In this document: positions 51,927-59,711 of the stretch, in pieces
How the letters are laid out: the number at the start of each line of letters is the position of its first letter
How positions within the stretch are numbered: position 1 is the first letter of the stretch
NCBI GenBank assembly: GCA_020720765.1
Contig: DYOB01000006.1
Location: 1-60,544, forward strand
From: Borreliella garinii
GTDB lineage: Bacteria; Spirochaetota; Spirochaetia; JABEVK01
Length of the DNA stretch: 60,544 nucleotides
Direction of reading: 5' to 3'
The notes under the pieces: model-generated
What the model was told of the DNA's origin: nothing
Seen by the model: the letters and a program-made list of their open reading frames with translations, nothing else
Databases searched by the model: none
Made by a program: the position numbers and the translations under genes

Positions 51927-52765
51927 TTCTTTTTTCTGATTATTTAAACGCAAAATCCGCTCTGGACACGAGAAGTCTCCATCAAAGCACTTGGGCCCGA
52001 TTCCTTTCTATGTTGGGAGCAATCAAACCGCTCACCATTTTAGATATCGGTTCGGGTTCCTGCGTGATGATGGAAAGGCTTTTCAGGCAGAACGCTTTTC
52101 TAAAAAGCCCCGAGGCTGTCTACTACTGGGCACTCGACCACGACCCGGAACTCCACCGCATTGCTTCACGCCGCCTTGAGAACCTGGTGCGTGAGTTCCC
52201 GACAACGGCAAGTCAAATTATCCTCCACCCGCTTATACAGGACTGGTCGTCCTTTTCAGCCCATCCGCCTGCGAAACCCATATTTAACTCGATTTCTGCA
52301 CACGCTTTCCTCGACCTTGTCAATGCCCCATACGAAATGGGAATCATGACGAAATACCTTGTCCCCGGGGGTATCCTTTACGCAAGCCTGAACTTCGACG
52401 GTATCACCCAGTGGTTCCCGACACGGCCCGAGGATGTCGAATTGATGAAGGCCTACCATGCGGATATGGAAATCCAGCTTCCTGATGGCCGAAAGAGATC
52501 GGGTTCTAAGACGGGCTTGAGTTTAATGGACTCGGCGGACGGATTGGGACTAAAAATCCTCAGCGCAGGTCCTTCCGACTGGGTCATCCTCCCTGGAAAT
52601 TACGCCCCTGGAGAAAAAACACTGATTCTATGGCTTCTCCAGACCATCGAAGGAGTATTAGGTTCCCGCATGTCGGAGTGGATCGGGGTCCGCAGGGCGC
52701 AGGCTGAAGCCGGGACCCTGGGGATGAGGATTAGCAACTGGGACATGCTCTTTCAGAAAAGATGA
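51920..52765 (+). CDS. Class I SAM-dependent methyltransferase-like protein
   Basis: 281 residues. The SAM-binding motif I is ILDIGSGSCVMMERLF near residue 37, and the acidic motif II is WALDHDPEL near 73. SISAHAFLDLVNAPY near 130 is in the place of motif IV. The rest shows no substrate-specific signature. It overlaps the acyltransferase gene by 4 bases, so the two are coupled; a lipid or quinone substrate is a guess from that pairing. Confidence 0.6.
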   Translation: MEILFSDYLNAKSALDTRSLHQSTWARFLSMLGAIKPLTILDIGSGSCVMMERLFRQNAFLKSPEAVYYWALDHDPELHRIASRRLENLVREFPTTASQIILHPLIQDWSSFSAHPPAKPIFNSISAHAFLDLVNAPYEMGIMTKYLVPGGILYASLNFDGITQWFPTRPEDVELMKAYHADMEIQLPDGRKRSGSKTGLSLMDSADGLGLKILSAGPSDWVILPGNYAPGEKTLILWLLQTIEGVLGSRMSEWIGVRRAQAEAGTLGMRISNWDMLFQKR

Positions 52766-53649
52766 ACACCTTTTTTCTTATGTTCCGAGATACCCTCTCG
52801 GATATGCTCGGTTCCGCAGGCGCTAAAAAAGGCTTCCTCAGGGCCCTATTTCTACCCATTGCGTGTGTTCCAGCCTTGATTTTTACCCTGAGGATGCGGC
52901 GCTTCAACAGGAATATCCAACTTGGAGGAACGGGATTCGCCGCCCGGAAAATGCTTCCTTTATTTTATAGGGGACTCAGTGTTATCGGGACGCCACCTGC
53001 ACCGAATTCAGGGGGGCTGGTAGTCTGCAACCACCCGGGGATCGGAGACAGCCTTGCCCTCCTCGCCGTTTTACCCGAGGGTAGATTCAGGATGGTCGCA
53101 AGGGAAAGAGATTTCTTCCGCGCCATGCCCGAAGTCTGGAAAAGGCTGATCATCGTCCCCGAAGATCCATCTCAGCGGCACCGCACGGTCGGTGAAATTC
53201 TGAATGCCATCCTTAAAGGGGATATCGTTGTTCTTTATCCTGCAGGAGTTATAGAACCCGATCCCGTTTTCAGGGATTGGGGGTGGCTTGACCGGGAAGA
53301 GCCGCTTTTGAAAGAGTGGAGCCCCATAATCTCGCTGATCGTGAGGTTGCTCAAACGGTCACCCAACCCGCCCCCGGTTTATCCCGTCCTTGCAAAAAAT
53401 GTCATCTCGCAAAAAGCCCTGTTTTCATGGTGGGCTTCGCGCGGAAAAACCCGCAAGGATCAAGAGGAAAAGGCCGTGGGGTACCAGATTCTTAGAAACC
53501 TAGCACGCGATCAGAATGTTGAGTTAATTTTTGGAGAGCCGCTTTCCGTCCTCGAACTGAACGCCGATCAACCTGGCATCGAGGGGATGGTCAAGTACAT
53601 TCAAGAAAAAGTCACAGTCCTGAATTTAAACTCTCTGGTCAACCCTTAA
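52762..53649 (+). CDS. PlsC-like acyltransferase
   Basis: 295 residues with one hydrophobic N-terminal segment. The acyltransferase catalytic HX4D motif is NHPGIGDS near residue 90, and YPAGVIEP near 160 matches the FPEG-type motif III. These place it with 1-acylglycerol-3-phosphate acyltransferase relatives, though the Glu of PEG is Ala here. It likely acylates a lipid at the inner membrane. The 3' end is 3 bp from the convergent lipoprotein gene. Confidence 0.72.
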   Translation: MNTFFLMFRDTLSDMLGSAGAKKGFLRALFLPIACVPALIFTLRMRRFNRNIQLGGTGFAARKMLPLFYRGLSVIGTPPAPNSGGLVVCNHPGIGDSLALLAVLPEGRFRMVARERDFFRAMPEVWKRLIIVPEDPSQRHRTVGEILNAILKGDIVVLYPAGVIEPDPVFRDWGWLDREEPLLKEWSPIISLIVRLLKRSPNPPPVYPVLAKNVISQKALFSWWASRGKTRKDQEEKAVGYQILRNLARDQNVELIFGEPLSVLELNADQPGIEGMVKYIQEKVTVLNLNSLVNP

Positions 53650-53652
53650 TGA

Positions 53653-54051
53653 TCAGTCTAAATACACTGTCAGGGTATCGGAAACCAAACCCGTACCCGA
53701 ACCCAGGTATTCGAAAACCCTTACAAAATAGGTACCTTCACCGGCAAAGGCTTCAAGTTTGACTTCAGGCTTTTCACGCGGAGAACGGAAAACAGCTATG
53801 TCTCCGCTTCTTGTGGGGAATACGGGAGCCTCGTTAAGGCTCCAAACCGTCATAAAACCCATGGGAAATTGACCATGGGGGATAAATTTCAACAGGGACC
53901 GTTCAAAGCTTAGGTCAATCGACCTTTGCGGCGCGATTGGAACAGAAACCTTTATTTCCTCTACAGGCGGACCTTGCGAAACCGTGGGGGCTGGTGTCGA
54001 GCAGGACACGGCCCAAATGACTACTAAGACGGCTACAACAAGGGTTTTCAT
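53653..54051 (-). CDS. Small lipoprotein of unknown function
   Basis: 132 residues. A signal peptide ends in the lipobox AVSC (Cys near residue 17). The mature part has a short proline-rich spacer, then a compact beta-rich domain (VKLEAFAGEGTYFVRVFEY near the end) reminiscent of immunoglobulin-like or spirochaete surface-lipoprotein folds. GATAAT ends 6 bases before the ATG and no ribosome-binding site is visible, so it joins the possible leaderless set, though its -35 is poor. Confidence 0.62.
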   Translation of the reverse strand: MKTLVVAVLVVIWAVSCSTPAPTVSQGPPVEEIKVSVPIAPQRSIDLSFERSLLKFIPHGQFPMGFMTVWSLNEAPVFPTRSGDIAVFRSPREKPEVKLEAFAGEGTYFVRVFEYLGSGTGLVSDTLTVYLD

Positions 54052-54098
54052 AGTCTGATTATCGGATGATCACCGCTGATTCTTGCACCCTTTTTTCA

Positions 54099-54127
54099 TT
54101 GACCTAAGGCGTGTTCCTTAGTAAAGT
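54099..54127 (+). promoter_or_regulatory. Leaderless promoter of lysA
   Basis: TTGACC (54099-54104), exactly 17 bp, TAAAGT (54122-54127), then 6 bases to the ATG at 54134. Confidence 0.6.
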
Positions 54128-54133
54128 ACTGGC

Positions 54134-55405
54134 ATGAATACAAAATCGTTGCCTTTTACACGGGAACAGCTAGAAGTTATCGCCCGCGAGGTTCCTACCC
54201 CGTTCCATATCTATCACGAACCCATGATCCGTGCCAATGCACGTGCGATGAAGGAAGCTTTTTCCTGGGTGCCGGGCGGTTTTCAGAATTACTTTGCAGT
54301 AAAAGCCCTACCCAACCCCCATGTCATGCAGATAGTTAAAGAGGAAGGTATGGGAATGGACTGCTCCAGCAAAGCGGAGCTACTTTTATCTGAAGCCGTC
54401 GGAGTCACCGGCACCAACATTATGTTCACCAGCAACGATACACCCGCATCCGAATACCAGAAGGCTTCTGAATTGGGGGCTATAATCAACCTGGATGACT
54501 TCAGCCACTTGAATTATCTGGAAACCAGCTTGGGAAAACTCCCCGATCTCCTATGCTTCCGCTACAACCCCGGCCCGCTAAAAGAAGGGAATGTTATTAT
54601 TGGCAAGCCGGAAGAAGCAAAATACGGCCTGACCCGCGCTCAAATTTTAGAAGTCTACCCTTTGGCAAAAGCCAAGGGTGTTAAAACTTTTGGTCTCCAC
54701 ACCATGGTCGCTTCTAACGAAATCAATACGGAATATTTTATTGAAACAGCCGCAATGCTTTTTGAGCTTGCTGTTGAAATCAAAACCAAAACCGGGGTTC
54801 AAGTCAATTTTATCAACCTAGGAGGAGGAATCGGCATACCCTACAGGCCTGAACACACTGAGGTTGATGTTGTCAAAATGAGCCAGGGAGTCAGAGAAGC
54901 CTATAACCGTCTTATGGTACCCGCAGGTCTTGGCGACTGCCGTGTGGTGACGGAGAACGGCCGCTTTATAACCGGTCCCTACGGCTGGCTTGTATCGAGG
55001 GCTCTCCATAAAAAAAATACATACAAGCAATACATAGGCCTTGACTCCAGCATGGCAAACCTTATGCGCCCCGGTATGTACGGAGCCTACCACCATATCT
55101 CGGTCCCGGGCCGTGAAGACGGACCTCGCAAAGTCTACGATGTGACCGGTTCCCTTTGCGAGAATAACGACAAGTTTGCTATAGACAGGGAAATTCCCGA
55201 CGCCCAGATCGGCGACCTTGTTGTGATACACGACACAGGTGCGCACGGCCACAGTATGGGTTTCAACTATAACGGCAAACTCCGAAGCGCCGAGGTGCTC
55301 TGGCAAGGAGACGGCAAATGGAAGGTCATTCGACGCGCTGAAACGTACTCCGACTACTTCGCAACACTTGACTATCCCGGGTTAGATTCGCCTATGATGG
55401 CTTAA
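54134..55405 (+). CDS. lysA: Diaminopimelate decarboxylase
   Basis: 423 residues, fold-III PLP enzyme. The PLP lysine is in NYFAVKALPNP near residue 57. HTMVASN near 195 is in the usual HVGSQ position, INLGGGIG near 235, and the active-site cysteine motif TGSLCENNDKFA near 340, which is the diagnostic DAP-decarboxylase form (CE..D). GAHGHSMGFNYNG follows, as in LysA. It makes lysine from meso-diaminopimelate. Together with the neighbouring ornithine/lysine-type enzyme it forms a cluster of two fold-III decarboxylases within 5.5 kb. It has no ribosome-binding site. Confidence 0.88.
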   Translation: MNTKSLPFTREQLEVIAREVPTPFHIYHEPMIRANARAMKEAFSWVPGGFQNYFAVKALPNPHVMQIVKEEGMGMDCSSKAELLLSEAVGVTGTNIMFTSNDTPASEYQKASELGAIINLDDFSHLNYLETSLGKLPDLLCFRYNPGPLKEGNVIIGKPEEAKYGLTRAQILEVYPLAKAKGVKTFGLHTMVASNEINTEYFIETAAMLFELAVEIKTKTGVQVNFINLGGGIGIPYRPEHTEVDVVKMSQGVREAYNRLMVPAGLGDCRVVTENGRFITGPYGWLVSRALHKKNTYKQYIGLDSSMANLMRPGMYGAYHHISVPGREDGPRKVYDVTGSLCENNDKFAIDREIPDAQIGDLVVIHDTGAHGHSMGFNYNGKLRSAEVLWQGDGKWKVIRRAETYSDYFATLDYPGLDSPMMA

Positions 55406-55469
55406 ACCATGGCTGGCATCCCAGAAGAAACGCTTGTCCGTTTTCTTATCTCCTTTTTTATCTTGCTAG

Positions 55470-55859
55470 GAGCCTGTTGCGCTTAAGATTTTGACACGGG
55501 CTAAGATCGCCACAATGCACAAGGCGCCCGGAAACCCAGGACTCCTTTTATGATTCCAAACACAGGTTCCACAGTAGTCTTGCGTTTCTTATACAACTCC
55601 TTGGCCCTGTCCGTCTCCATTGCTTCTTTCATTTCTACGACCCACTTCTTGTGGTGTTTCTTGGGAGGTTTTTCCTGCGTCAATAAAAGCGGTAGAAAGT
55701 CATATTTCCTTTTTAGTCTTACCGACTCGGTTGGATTTAAACTCTCCAAGGGCACAAGCTGGGCCGCCTCAACGGTTTTGTATCGTGTCGCCATGGGTAA
55801 CAAAGTATCACACAGTTCAACCTCATGAAAATTTCTGCGGTCTCAAGCGCAACAGGCTC
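55470..55859 (-). mobile_element. Internally deleted IS1182-like element, copy 2 (390 bp)
   Basis: Same ends and orientation as copy 1; flanks CTAG (55466-55469) and TTAG (55860-55863), one mismatch between the target repeats. The ORF 55501-55803 (100 aa) again joins MLPMATRYK to the transposase C-terminal motif. About 107 bp near the left end are identical to copy 1 and the right ~75 bp differ at two positions, yet the interior is clearly diverged, so the two copies are not simple duplicates. Confidence 0.8.
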
Positions 55860-55887
55860 TTAGCATAACTTTTTTGTATGGTGAACG

Positions 55888-56478
55888 TCACTGCAGGATT
55901 CGGTGGTGGAAAAATTCCAAAGTCCAAAGGCTAACTAAGACAAGCAGATTTTGATAATTTTGCCAATGAGGATCAGTATATTCAGGATTGTCCATCAGCC
56001 GACTGAAGTCGGGCAGCTTCAAAGAAAACCCGATTTCCAAAGGCAGAGTGGTGTACGACTGGTTTCTATCATCGTAAAATGTACTGCGGAGAAAGAGAAC
56101 ATGACCCGGGCTTCTTTCAGAAGATCTAAGACCAGAATAAGGTGAATTCACCCAAAAAACTAAGTACTTATAACCAAAACTGACTGGGCCGGTGTCATAA
56201 CCAGCCCATAGCCCGAAAGACCCAGTCCAGTCAGAGAAATTAAATATAGGCAAGAAAGTTGTTTCGATTCCCGCTTCAAACCCATGGTAGGAAATATTGG
56301 TGCCGATGCGAAAACCGAACCCTTCTGCACCGATGGCGCCGCCCATATATAGTTCCACTTGAACCCGTCCTGGATCGTAAGGGTTGGGAAAGTAGCCGTT
56401 TTCTGACTGGGCGGAGAGTCCCTGCGTTATGAAGGCCATCAAGATAAACACCATGGTTTTCTTTTGAGATTGTTTCAA
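55888..56478 (-). CDS. Exported outer-membrane-like protein of unknown function
   Basis: 196 residues with a signal peptide (FILMAFITQGLSAQS). The mature part has amphipathic strands rich in glycine and aromatic residues (GFRIGTNISYHGFEAGIET; GSFGLWAGYDTGPVSFGYKY), as in small beta-barrels, though the C-terminus does not end in the usual aromatic. AGGAGG stands upstream. The gene lies beside an IS remnant and gene fragments, so it may itself be a shortened relic. No family recognised. Confidence 0.45.
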   Translation of the reverse strand: MKQSQKKTMVFILMAFITQGLSAQSENGYFPNPYDPGRVQVELYMGGAIGAEGFGFRIGTNISYHGFEAGIETTFLPIFNFSDWTGSFGLWAGYDTGPVSFGYKYLVFWVNSPYSGLRSSERSPGHVLFLRSTFYDDRNQSYTTLPLEIGFSLKLPDFSRLMDNPEYTDPHWQNYQNLLVLVSLWTLEFFHHRILQ

Positions 56479-56560
56479 TTCAGATCCTCCTAAGATTCAC
56501 GGATAAGGATACATTCGAAATTGATTTTTGGCAATGTGACTTTGGTTATAGTGTGCGCAT

Positions 56561-56809
56561 TTAAGGTGTCGCAAATCCTTTAATCGTGAAATATTGTTCA
56601 TGACCCAGGTTGAACAGTCCATACAATCCGCTGTTAGGGCTTTGAGTCCCAAAGCCAAATTCAAAAAAGAACGGAAGGCGGTCTTCGATGTAGCTGGATG
56701 GTGATGTAAAGTTTGCAATTTGTAAAAAGCTGGTATGAACACCTCCAAGCAAGAGCAAGTTGTTTTTCAAGCCGAGCACATGGAGCCCGGCGGCAAGGTC
56801 CGGTAACAA
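56561..56809 (-). pseudogene. Fragment of an outer-membrane-like gene
   Basis: 82 codons without a credible start or ribosome-binding site. The sequence (LLLLGGVHTSFLQIANF, LPFFFEFGFG, GLFNLGHEQYFTI) has the strand-turn-strand style of the preceding gene, so it may be the remaining end of a paralogue. The stretch 56479-57047 otherwise holds only this piece and the fragment at 56760-56945. Confidence 0.3.
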
Positions 56810-56945
56810 ATGCGTTGTTTTCTTCTATCCGCCCGAGCTTGCCGAGAAAGTAAAAACACTACAGCAAGGCTCCGTCTACATCGTGACTTTTACGTATCAG
56901 AATTATGACGAGTTCCAGAAGGGTACCGCCACCGCTATCGAATAA
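56760..56945 (+). pseudogene. C-terminal gene fragment, plus strand
   Basis: From about 56805 the frame reads a coherent protein end (VVFFYPPELAEKVKTLQQG, VYIVTFTYQNYDEFQKG) that looks like a beta-strand/helix domain terminus. Upstream homology is lost where the minus-strand fragment begins. No start site. It marks a junction between unrelated broken genes. Confidence 0.35.
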
Positions 56946-57001
56946 CTCAAGAGTTCAGAGGAAGAAAGTCCTAGCTTTCATACTCTTCCTTACATTCTTA
57001 C

Positions 57002-57030
57002 TTGACGAAAGTTGACTTTTGCGCTATCCT
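57002..57030 (+). promoter_or_regulatory. Promoter of the AbrB-like/PIN module
   Basis: TTGACG (57002-57007), 17 bp, TATCCT (57025-57030), identical hexamers to the mlaE promoter. GAGGAGG follows 5 bases after the -10, so the leader is about 11 bases. Confidence 0.6.
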
Positions 57031-57047
57031 TGAAAGAGGAGGCGCCG

Positions 57048-57293
57048 ATGCTCTGCAAAATGACAAGCAAGAACCAATTGACCTTGCCTAAAGACGTGCT
57101 CACTTATTGCAAGGACCAAGTATATTTTGACGCGCGGTGGGAAGCCGGCCACATTGTGCTGGAGCCGGTGGCAGTCACCCCTCTTGAGTCTCCCGAATTG
57201 GCGGCCATCCGCAATAAGGTGGGCGATTTAGGCCTCGATGAAACCGATATCGGCTCCATAGTAGCCGAAGCGCGCCTTGCTTACCGTCCTTGA
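57048..57293 (+). CDS. AbrB/MazE-like antitoxin
   Basis: 81 residues from the ATG at 57048 (GAGGAGG 5-6 bases upstream). The N-terminal ~45 residues resemble a SpoVT/AbrB swapped-hairpin DNA-binding domain (MTSKNQLTLPKDVL, then HIVLEPV). The C-terminal helix would bind the toxin. The following PIN gene overlaps by 17 bases. Such antitoxins repress their own promoter and neutralise the RNase. Confidence 0.75.
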   Translation: MLCKMTSKNQLTLPKDVLTYCKDQVYFDARWEAGHIVLEPVAVTPLESPELAAIRNKVGDLGLDETDIGSIVAEARLAYRP

Positions 57294-57681
57294 CACCAAT
57301 GTGGTCGTCTCGGCCCTGCTGTTTCGCGGAAGAGCCTCGCTGATCCATAAAGCCATTATCGAAGGGCGGCTGGTGCCGCTCGTCACCCCGCCCATTTTAG
57401 AAGAATACATCCGGGTTTTGAGTTACCCCAAGTTCGGATTGACCAAGAGTGACATCCACTACCTGGCTCAAAAAGAAATCGGCCGTTGGTTTCACCGTTT
57501 AACAGAGGAAATACCCACGGGTTCCTGGATACCCGAAGACCCCAGCGATGACATGTTCATCAACGCGGCGCGGGTACGGCCTGGTACTTGCCTTGTTACC
57601 GGCGATGCTCACATCTTGGGAGCCCGCGACCGGTTACCGGTTCAGGTGCTGTCGGTGGCGGAGGTGCTGGGGAAGGTCTGA
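57277..57681 (+). CDS. PIN-domain RNase toxin
   Basis: 134 residues. Acidic catalytic positions of PIN nucleases are D6 (VLDTNVVVSAL), E near 45 (LEEYIRVL), D near 88 (PSDDMFINAA) and D near 108 (LVTGDAHIL). The family matches the PIN toxins annotated as putative toxin-antitoxin component. It probably cleaves tRNA or mRNA. The start is a TTG inside the antitoxin gene, so translation is coupled, which keeps the toxin below the antitoxin. Confidence 0.82.
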   Translation: MLTVLDTNVVVSALLFRGRASLIHKAIIEGRLVPLVTPPILEEYIRVLSYPKFGLTKSDIHYLAQKEIGRWFHRLTEEIPTGSWIPEDPSDDMFINAARVRPGTCLVTGDAHILGARDRLPVQVLSVAEVLGKV

Positions 57682-57685
57682 TTGT

Positions 57686-58084
57686 TCAAACTCCTGGAAC
57701 CAGCTTCAACCCCCAGGGTAAGAACTCGGAAAAGTCCTGTAGATTGTTGGTTGCCAGGGTTGCGTTGGACAGGATAGCCGCGGCGGCGATCATCGCGTCG
57801 ACTCTTAACCGGCGCTGCCTTCCGGTGGCGTTGAAAAGCCTGGCAGCTTCTGCGGCATGGTTGGCGTCCATGGGTAGAATCCTTTCCTTGAGGAGCGAAC
57901 GTATCACTCCGATGCCCTCTTGATTGACCGGGCCGCAAAGGAACTCGTACCAACAAACGGCGGAAGTGCAGAGGTCTTGACCTTTGATGGTCCATTTGAG
58001 GACCTCTTCTGTCTCTTTTGATCCAGGCACCAAAGCTAAAACAAGGTAGTTGGTATCGAGAAGGATCACCCTCCGCTTCTCCAT
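57686..58084 (-). CDS. VapC-like PIN-domain toxin
   Basis: 132 residues. PIN motifs are D10 (LLDTNYLVLAL), E near 47 (VCWYEFLCG), D near 96 (VDAMIAAAA), and a loop near 108 (LATNNLQDF). This is the VapC form, an Mg2+-dependent RNase. It overlaps the antitoxin gene by 19 bases, antitoxin first as usual. It is tail to tail with the other PIN toxin, 4 bp apart, so transcription of one may affect the other. Confidence 0.85.
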   Translation of the reverse strand: MEKRRVILLDTNYLVLALVPGSKETEEVLKWTIKGQDLCTSAVCWYEFLCGPVNQEGIGVIRSLLKERILPMDANHAAEAARLFNATGRQRRLRVDAMIAAAAILSNATLATNNLQDFSEFLPWGLKLVPGV

Positions 58085-58335
58085 TCGGCGCGGGCTTCTT
58101 CTACTTCAGCAAGGTAAGCGGTGGCCTTTTCCCAAGCCAAACCGCCGGAAGCATGGTAATCCCGGAGCCGTTGGATTCTGGATTCGGTATCTTGTTTCGC
58201 CTCGGCTTCGGCGCGTTCGAGGGCGCGGCGCACGACTTCAGCCTGGGAAACCTGCCAAAGCTCCGACAGATGCTTTAACCGCAAGATGGTGATCTCGTCG
58301 AGTGAGAAACTGGTCCTGTGTTCCATTATTGCCAT
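58066..58335 (-). CDS. VapB-like ribbon-helix-helix antitoxin
   Basis: 89 residues from the ATG at 58335. The N-terminal strand and helices (RTSFSLDEITILRLKHLSEL, then SQAEVVRRALERA) fit an RHH/CopG-type DNA-binding domain, and a charged C-terminal helix follows for toxin binding. No ribosome-binding site; the promoter places +1 at the ATG. It is the leader of a vapBC pair. Confidence 0.78.
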   Translation of the reverse strand: MAIMEHRTSFSLDEITILRLKHLSELWQVSQAEVVRRALERAEAEAKQDTESRIQRLRDYHASGGLAWEKATAYLAEVEEARAEWRSGG

Positions 58336-58341
58336 ACCACC

Positions 58342-58370
58342 ATGATATGACATAACTAATGAGAAGTCAA
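58342..58370 (-). promoter_or_regulatory. Leaderless promoter of the vapBC module
   Basis: TTGACT (58365-58370), exactly 17 bp, TATCAT (58342-58347), then 6 bases to the ATG at 58335. Confidence 0.6.
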
Positions 58371-58467
58371 GGAGCGGAGGATAATTTGTGCCCCTTTCCA
58401 TTGCAGTTTTCAGCTACACAGTGTGACTACTGTTTAGTGCTAAACCATATTGAATTCAGAGGTGGTT

Positions 58468-58560
58468 CGATGTCGATACAAGCGGTTCAGAACATTATCA
58501 AAGTGCGGCCGGGTACTCCCGGCCACCTCATTGCCGGCGATGCACACATTATGGCAGTTA
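58468..58560 (+). pseudogene. Remnant of a third PIN-toxin gene
   Basis: In one frame the stretch reads VRPGTPGHLIAGDAHIMAV, close to VRPGTCLVTGDAHILGA of the PIN toxin at 57277-57681. Before and after it similarity is lost. It is a short relic of a related module. Confidence 0.5.
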
Positions 58561-58571
58561 AGGTGTGCTGG

Positions 58572-59057
58572 TTAAGAAATGGGTTGCAGAATAGTCTGGA
58601 TAATAGGTTTTCGGCGGTGGTTGGATTTTTTGGAAGCCTCGTTATATCTAGAAACAATAAAGTTTAGAGTTTCATAAACATCAACAAGGTATTTTATAGA
58701 AAGCAATTTAAATTGCTCTTGGTTGGTGGTGTCTCTAAACTGTTGGATATACTTATAGGCCTTTTCTGCAGTTTCTATGCTGTCAACAAAACTGGTATGA
58801 GCACTTAGGCCGTAATTGGAGGCTTCAGAAGCGTTCCACTTCGCTAGAAGTGTATCAAATAGATTATTGAGAGAAGCGATCCTGCTTTTTAAGTCAAGAT
58901 ACTCAGCTTTAGTAGAATTAAAATACTCAGGTGAATCGTCCTCAAAAGAAATTATAGTTATACTTTGTTTTATCAACAGAAGGCTGCCCACATACATGTT
59001 AGAAGCGTGCTTAAACGACGACTTGGTTTTGAATTCTTGAGTCATGGTAAATTCCAT
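58572..59057 (-). CDS. Hypothetical protein
   Basis: 161 residues with AGGAG 6 bases before the ATG, so a real gene is likely. It is mostly helical (LKSRIASLNNLFDTLLAKW, then SIETAEKAYKYIQQF), without signal peptide or membrane helix, and ends in a basic tail. No family recognised. Lower GC than its neighbours suggests recent arrival. It sits in an accessory region between toxin modules and a UDG-like gene. Confidence 0.5.
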   Translation of the reverse strand: MEFTMTQEFKTKSSFKHASNMYVGSLLLIKQSITIISFEDDSPEYFNSTKAEYLDLKSRIASLNNLFDTLLAKWNASEASNYGLSAHTSFVDSIETAEKAYKYIQQFRDTTNQEQFKLLSIKYLVDVYETLNFIVSRYNEASKKSNHRRKPIIQTILQPIS

Positions 59058-59143
59058 TTTAAACTCCTAAATAAACAATAGTGTTGAGAGAGTAGAAAAG
59101 ACATCAGGAAGAGCCCTGAAGACCAGGAGCTGGAAAAGCATTC

Positions 59144-59647
59144 CTATTCAGTTACCCTGCTTGGAATGGTCCCTTGGTACTCAACTCCGTCTAGTGAAAA
59201 GGACTCTACCAGAAAGAGGTGGATCTGCGGCCCGTAGGGAATCTGGTGGTAATAATAAATGCCGGTAATATCCAAGAGTTTTGGCGCTAAATAGTATTTT
59301 CCCGCCATTTGCAGTGCCAAACGTTTGGACCCCGGTTCGGATGGCTGAAACCAAAAGGTGAAGCTCGATTGCATCATCAAAAGAGACCTATTAAAACCGT
59401 AGGTTCCGCTCTGACGAAACCACGGGTGGCACTCAAAAAAGGCAATCTCCCTGCCGTTAAACCCAAATTCAACGTAGGTAACATTTTCGAATGTGACTCT
59501 TTGTCCATGAAACCGATCCGTATCCACAAGCAAATCGACGAGTACATCGTCGATCAGTTTATTTCTACCTTGGATAACAATGGGTTCTTCCTGCGAATAG
59601 CCCGCGAACAAAAAAGCAACCAAAAAAACAGATATCATAGTTTTCAT
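59144..59647 (-). CDS. Small exported protein of unknown function
   Basis: 167 residues from the ATG at 59647 (GGGGGAG just upstream; an upstream start in frame lacks a site). The signal peptide MKTMISVFLVAFLFAGYSQ is followed by a beta-rich domain with an RVTFENVTYVEFGF segment. No cysteine at the cleavage site, so it is not a lipoprotein. No family recognised. Confidence 0.5.
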   Translation of the reverse strand: MKTMISVFLVAFLFAGYSQEEPIVIQGRNKLIDDVLVDLLVDTDRFHGQRVTFENVTYVEFGFNGREIAFFECHPWFRQSGTYGFNRSLLMMQSSFTFWFQPSEPGSKRLALQMAGKYYLAPKLLDITGIYYYHQIPYGPQIHLFLVESFSLDGVEYQGTIPSRVTE

Positions 59648-59711
59648 CAACTCCCCCTCCCACCATTCTACAGGGGGAGTGTGACGATTTATGGCACACC
59701 AGCGCACGAAA

